In this document: in pieces, positions 39,447-40,447 of the stretch | Position numbering within the stretch: position 1 is the stretch's first letter | How the letters are laid out: each line of letters begins with the position of its first letter | From: Segetimicrobium sp035279545 | GTDB taxonomy: Bacteria > Sysuimicrobiota > Sysuimicrobiia > Sysuimicrobiales > Segetimicrobiaceae | Assembly: GCA_035279545.1 (NCBI GenBank) | Contig: DATEHM010000052.1 | Coordinates: 1-40,447 of the forward strand | Direction: 5' to 3' | DNA: 40,447 bases | Position numbers and translations under genes: made by a program | The notes under the pieces: model-generated | The model's database searches: none | What the model saw: the letters and a program-made list of their open reading frames with translations, nothing else | Told to the model about the DNA's origin: nothing

Positions 39447-40447
39447 CGCGGATCCACTCCTTCACCGCCTTTGGCATCCATGTACACGGGACCTTCGGGC
39501 CCGCGACTGCCTCGATTCTCTGAGCCGCCTGCTGATCCGGGTTGACGATGATGACTTCGGCCGGGCCGGTCGGGGAATACCGGCCGCCGCTCTTCTTCAA
39601 CCTACCTTCCAACTGATTGTGAAATCCACAGCGAAAGATGAACTGAGCGTGCAAATCGGCTGAAGGAAGCGAATACCCGAGAAATACAATCCTGCCCGGC
39701 GTACTCAGCACTTCCGTGCAGCGCTGCCACAGGAGGCGCGATACGGGGCGGTTGAAGTCCTTCAGGTACGTCGGAGGAATGATGAAAGGAGTGTATCGCT
39801 TGGCGGACTTGATCTCGCGGGGTGGCAGGAATGCCTCAATGCGCTCAGCTGCGTTGTCTGAGTTGAAGATCGTCACTCGCTTGTTGTCATTGACGCGCTG
39901 AATCTCAGTCCCAGGATACCAATTCAACGACCCGTGAGGCTTCAACAGGACGACGTCTTTCCCAAGCTTCTCCCCGAGACCGTAGCTGTGCGAGTTCAGG
40001 GCCGTGCTGAAGAGGAGGTGGTCGAGTATTAAGTCCCAGTTGAAGGACACTATCGCGGCGTTCTCCCGGCGTATCCGATTGACAAGGTCCATTGCCCACG
40101 GGGTAGCGATGGCTGGTGTGAATAACTCGTGGAACCACCCAGCTATGGATGTGAGCAACTCACTTCTGGCGTCCTCAAGCATGGATTTCCTGAAGACGCC
40201 TTCCCCTGGCCTGCTCGCGTCGTACAGGTCGAGGTTGACGGCAACCTCAGTCAAGAACTGCTCAATATCCGGGAATGTCGTGCTACGGGCTTCCGAAAAC
40301 CCAGGATGATGGAACTTGATGATTCTCGCCAAGTGCTCGCGTGACTCAGCGGTCAGCCGACTCCAGGCGTCAAGTAGGAGATTCTTGGTCAGCGGATAGC
40401 CGAGTCCAGCCGAGAGCCCTGCCCCCACCACATACACGGTGGAGCGC
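39430..40447 (-). CDS. SIR2-like NAD-binding protein, partial at the window edge
   Basis: Predicted SIR2-like domain protein; the visible part is about 335 aa and the N-terminus probably continues beyond the window. The GAGLSAGLGYP nucleotide loop, VSFNWDLILDHLL, LLKPHGSLNWYPG and VFLGYSLPSADLHAQFIF are the standard motifs of the SIR2-like family used in NAD-depleting phage defence. A GTG at 40437 could start the protein, but that leaves no residues before the Rossmann strand. It is transcribed first in a two-gene minus-strand operon with the PD-(D/E)XK-related gene. Confidence 0.87.
   Translation of the reverse strand, partial: RSTVYVVGAGLSAGLGYPLTKNLLLDAWSRLTAESREHLARIIKFHHPGFSEARSTTFPDIEQFLTEVAVNLDLYDASRPGEGVFRKSMLEDARSELLTSIAGWFHELFTPAIATPWAMDLVNRIRRENAAIVSFNWDLILDHLLFSTALNSHSYGLGEKLGKDVVLLKPHGSLNWYPGTEIQRVNDNKRVTIFNSDNAAERIEAFLPPREIKSAKRYTPFIIPPTYLKDFNRPVSRLLWQRCTEVLSTPGRIVFLGYSLPSADLHAQFIFRCGFHNQLEGRLKKSGGRYSPTGPAEVIIVNPDQQAAQRIEAVAGPKVPCTWMPKAVKEWIRDDAGD

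Noticed and set aside
1..40447. tRNA, rRNA or CRISPR features and att direct repeats at module ends
   Set aside because: Reading both strands I saw no cloverleaf, rRNA or CRISPR pattern, and no convincing direct repeats flanking either module.

Overview
This is a GC-rich bacterial chromosome segment in which tightly overlapping genes alternate with accessory islands. It has a type II secretion (T2SS) operon in the order E-G-F-H-I-J-K-L-M-C-D, a very large YD-repeat (RHS) protein with spare tips, and strong third-position GC. A Gram-negative soil or sediment lineage such as Gemmatimonadota or a relative would fit. This is an inference from style, since no rRNA or other phylogenetic marker lies in the window.

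Bases 71-8968 are one T2SS operon with almost every junction overlapping by 4-17 bases. It is followed, again overlapping, by a sigma-54 enhancer-binding activator (8965-9882). Next comes a 2060-residue RHS protein with a signal peptide (10011-16193). Between activator and RHS gene I find a -24/-12 sigma-54 element and an upstream inverted repeat, so secretion machine, activator and RHS toxin may form one regulated export unit. The RHS gene ends in a tip plus a candidate immunity gene. Further downstream (26280-29865) are three displaced tips, each opening with the same 96-bp core segment and each followed by its own candidate immunity gene. One pair looks like a cysteine-peptidase toxin with a periplasmic immunity protein.

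Two related mobile modules interrupt or flank this locus (about 16.8-22.05 kb and 32.1-37.5 kb). Each has an excisionase-like HTH gene, a hidden 58-aa HTH repressor gene on the minus strand, an 87-bp divergent promoter/operator, a CHC2 zinc-finger/Toprim-like/P-loop replication protein of about 950 aa, and a XerC/D-like tyrosine recombinase. In both copies the Toprim catalytic acids are lost.

Downstream of each recombinase is accessory cargo. After the first come a small-protein/retropepsin pair and then a graspetide (omega-ester peptide) operon. That operon encodes a precursor with four repeated Thr-rich/acidic cores, an MvdC/D-like ATP-grasp ligase and a multi-pass membrane protein. An HNH-endonuclease gene follows on the other strand. 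After the second come an unknown gene and a minus-strand pair encoding a SIR2-like protein and a possible PD-(D/E)XK-related protein, probably a defence pair. The most promising candidates for an undescribed system are the four-core graspetide operon and the primase-like/recombinase modules.
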